13,790 nucleotides of DNA from assembly GCA_929200335.1 (NCBI GenBank), contig CAKMZG010000007.1:1-13790 (forward strand), written 5' to 3'. Position 1 is the first letter of the stretch. Every line of letters begins with the position of its first letter. Positions 13,368 to 13,790 of this stretch are shown one piece after another. The DNA is from an uncultured Alphaproteobacteria bacterium. GTDB taxonomy: Bacteria; Pseudomonadota; Alphaproteobacteria; Rhizobiales; Rhizobiaceae. The notes below the pieces were generated by a model, which saw only the letters and a program-made list of their open reading frames with translations, was not told the origin of the DNA and did no database searches. The position numbers were made by a program, and so were the translations under genes.

Positions 13368-13790
13368 ATGGCAGCGTCAGAAATAATAAAACAATTGGAA
13401 AAAGTTGAGGCAAATGCCCCCTCAAGCAAGACGCTTGTGCTTGAAAAATCACTTGAGCTGGATGCTGGCACAACTCTAAATAAGGTGCAAATTGCCTATA
13501 CTGAAGCGGGTCAATTGAATGATGATTGCAGCAATGCCATTCTAATCTGCCATGCGCTTACGGGGGATCAATATTTTAATGATACGCACCCTGTCACAGG
13601 AAAACCAGGTTGGTGGAATTCTTTAATAGGTTCGGGTAAGGCTATTGATACTGATAAATATTATGTGGTTTGCACCAATGTTGTGGGAAGTTGCTTAGGC
13701 TCAACGGGGCCTGCCACGATTAATCAAGAGACCAGTAAGCCCTTTGGCCTTGATCTTCCTGTTATAACAATTGCTGACATGGTGCGTGCG
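13368..13790 (+). CDS. metX: Homoserine O-acyltransferase MetX (5' part)
   Basis: The first 141 codons of an alpha/beta-hydrolase-fold homoserine O-acetyltransferase (or O-succinyltransferase), the committing step of methionine synthesis. Evidence: LNKVQIAYTEAGQLN (37-51), the oxyanion-side motif ILICHALTGDQY (58-69), GWWNSLIGSGKAIDTDKYYVVCTNVVGSCLGSTGPAT (81-117) and the start of the ITIADMVRA helix. The nucleophile GGSMGG motif lies beyond the right edge, so the acyl donor and an intact active site cannot be judged. The ATG at 13368-13370 has only a weak GAG upstream. The frame is open to the edge. Confidence 0.93.
   Translation, partial: MAASEIIKQLEKVEANAPSSKTLVLEKSLELDAGTTLNKVQIAYTEAGQLNDDCSNAILICHALTGDQYFNDTHPVTGKPGWWNSLIGSGKAIDTDKYYVVCTNVVGSCLGSTGPATINQETSKPFGLDLPVITIADMVRA

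Overview
The window looks like ordinary chromosome from an AT-leaning alphaproteobacterium, most likely Hyphomicrobiales (Rhizobiales). The main grounds are chpT (CckA-ChpT-CtrA cell-cycle phosphorelay) divergent from a DUF1134/EipA gene, a hisC-tyrC pair divergent from metX, and an rluD gene divergent from a DUF6476-type membrane protein. I see no phage, transposase, CRISPR, tRNA or rRNA gene. Base composition and gene style look uniform by eye.

Layout. 1-3891 (minus strand): a thiolase, an EamA/DMT permease, psuK (winged-helix plus PfkB kinase) and psuG (cut by the left edge), closely spaced and probably one transcription unit ending in pseudouridine breakdown. 4042-4920 (plus): a second EamA/DMT permease, divergent from the thiolase. 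4929-6356 (minus): a Rieske non-heme iron oxygenase alpha subunit of the choline/betaine/carnitine-type family, followed by a 76-residue protein of unknown role. 6466-7494 (minus): 23S rRNA pseudouridine synthase RluD, divergent from a small single-pass membrane protein (7538-7918, plus). 8066-8578 (minus): a membrane-anchored coiled-coil protein. 8820-9446 (minus): periplasmic EipA, with a clear intrinsic terminator. 9634-10272 (plus): ChpT. 10290-10931 (minus): a YdcF/DUF218 protein. 11191-13205 (minus): hisC-tyrC, overlapping by 4 bases (aromatic amino acid and histidine synthesis). 13368 to the right edge (plus): the start of metX (methionine synthesis).

The most interesting non-genic signal is a dispersed palindromic repeat family with three copies in about 3.3 kb: A (7929-8069), B (11091-11194) and a diverged, inverted copy C (about 8651-8758). 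A and B each overlap the 3' end of the adjacent minus-strand gene, and the repeat's own terminal TAG is the stop codon of both genes. Comparing the copies suggests compensated changes in the hairpin. Second, the eipA-chpT divergent region carries a near-consensus CtrA site (TTAC-N7-TTAA), which would put a component of the CtrA phosphorelay under a CtrA-type element. Third, the metX leader contains two crossing six-base complementarities that could form a pseudoknot, but it does not match the SAM-II consensus as I remember it. I found no convincing new multi-gene system; most genes here are conserved housekeeping functions.
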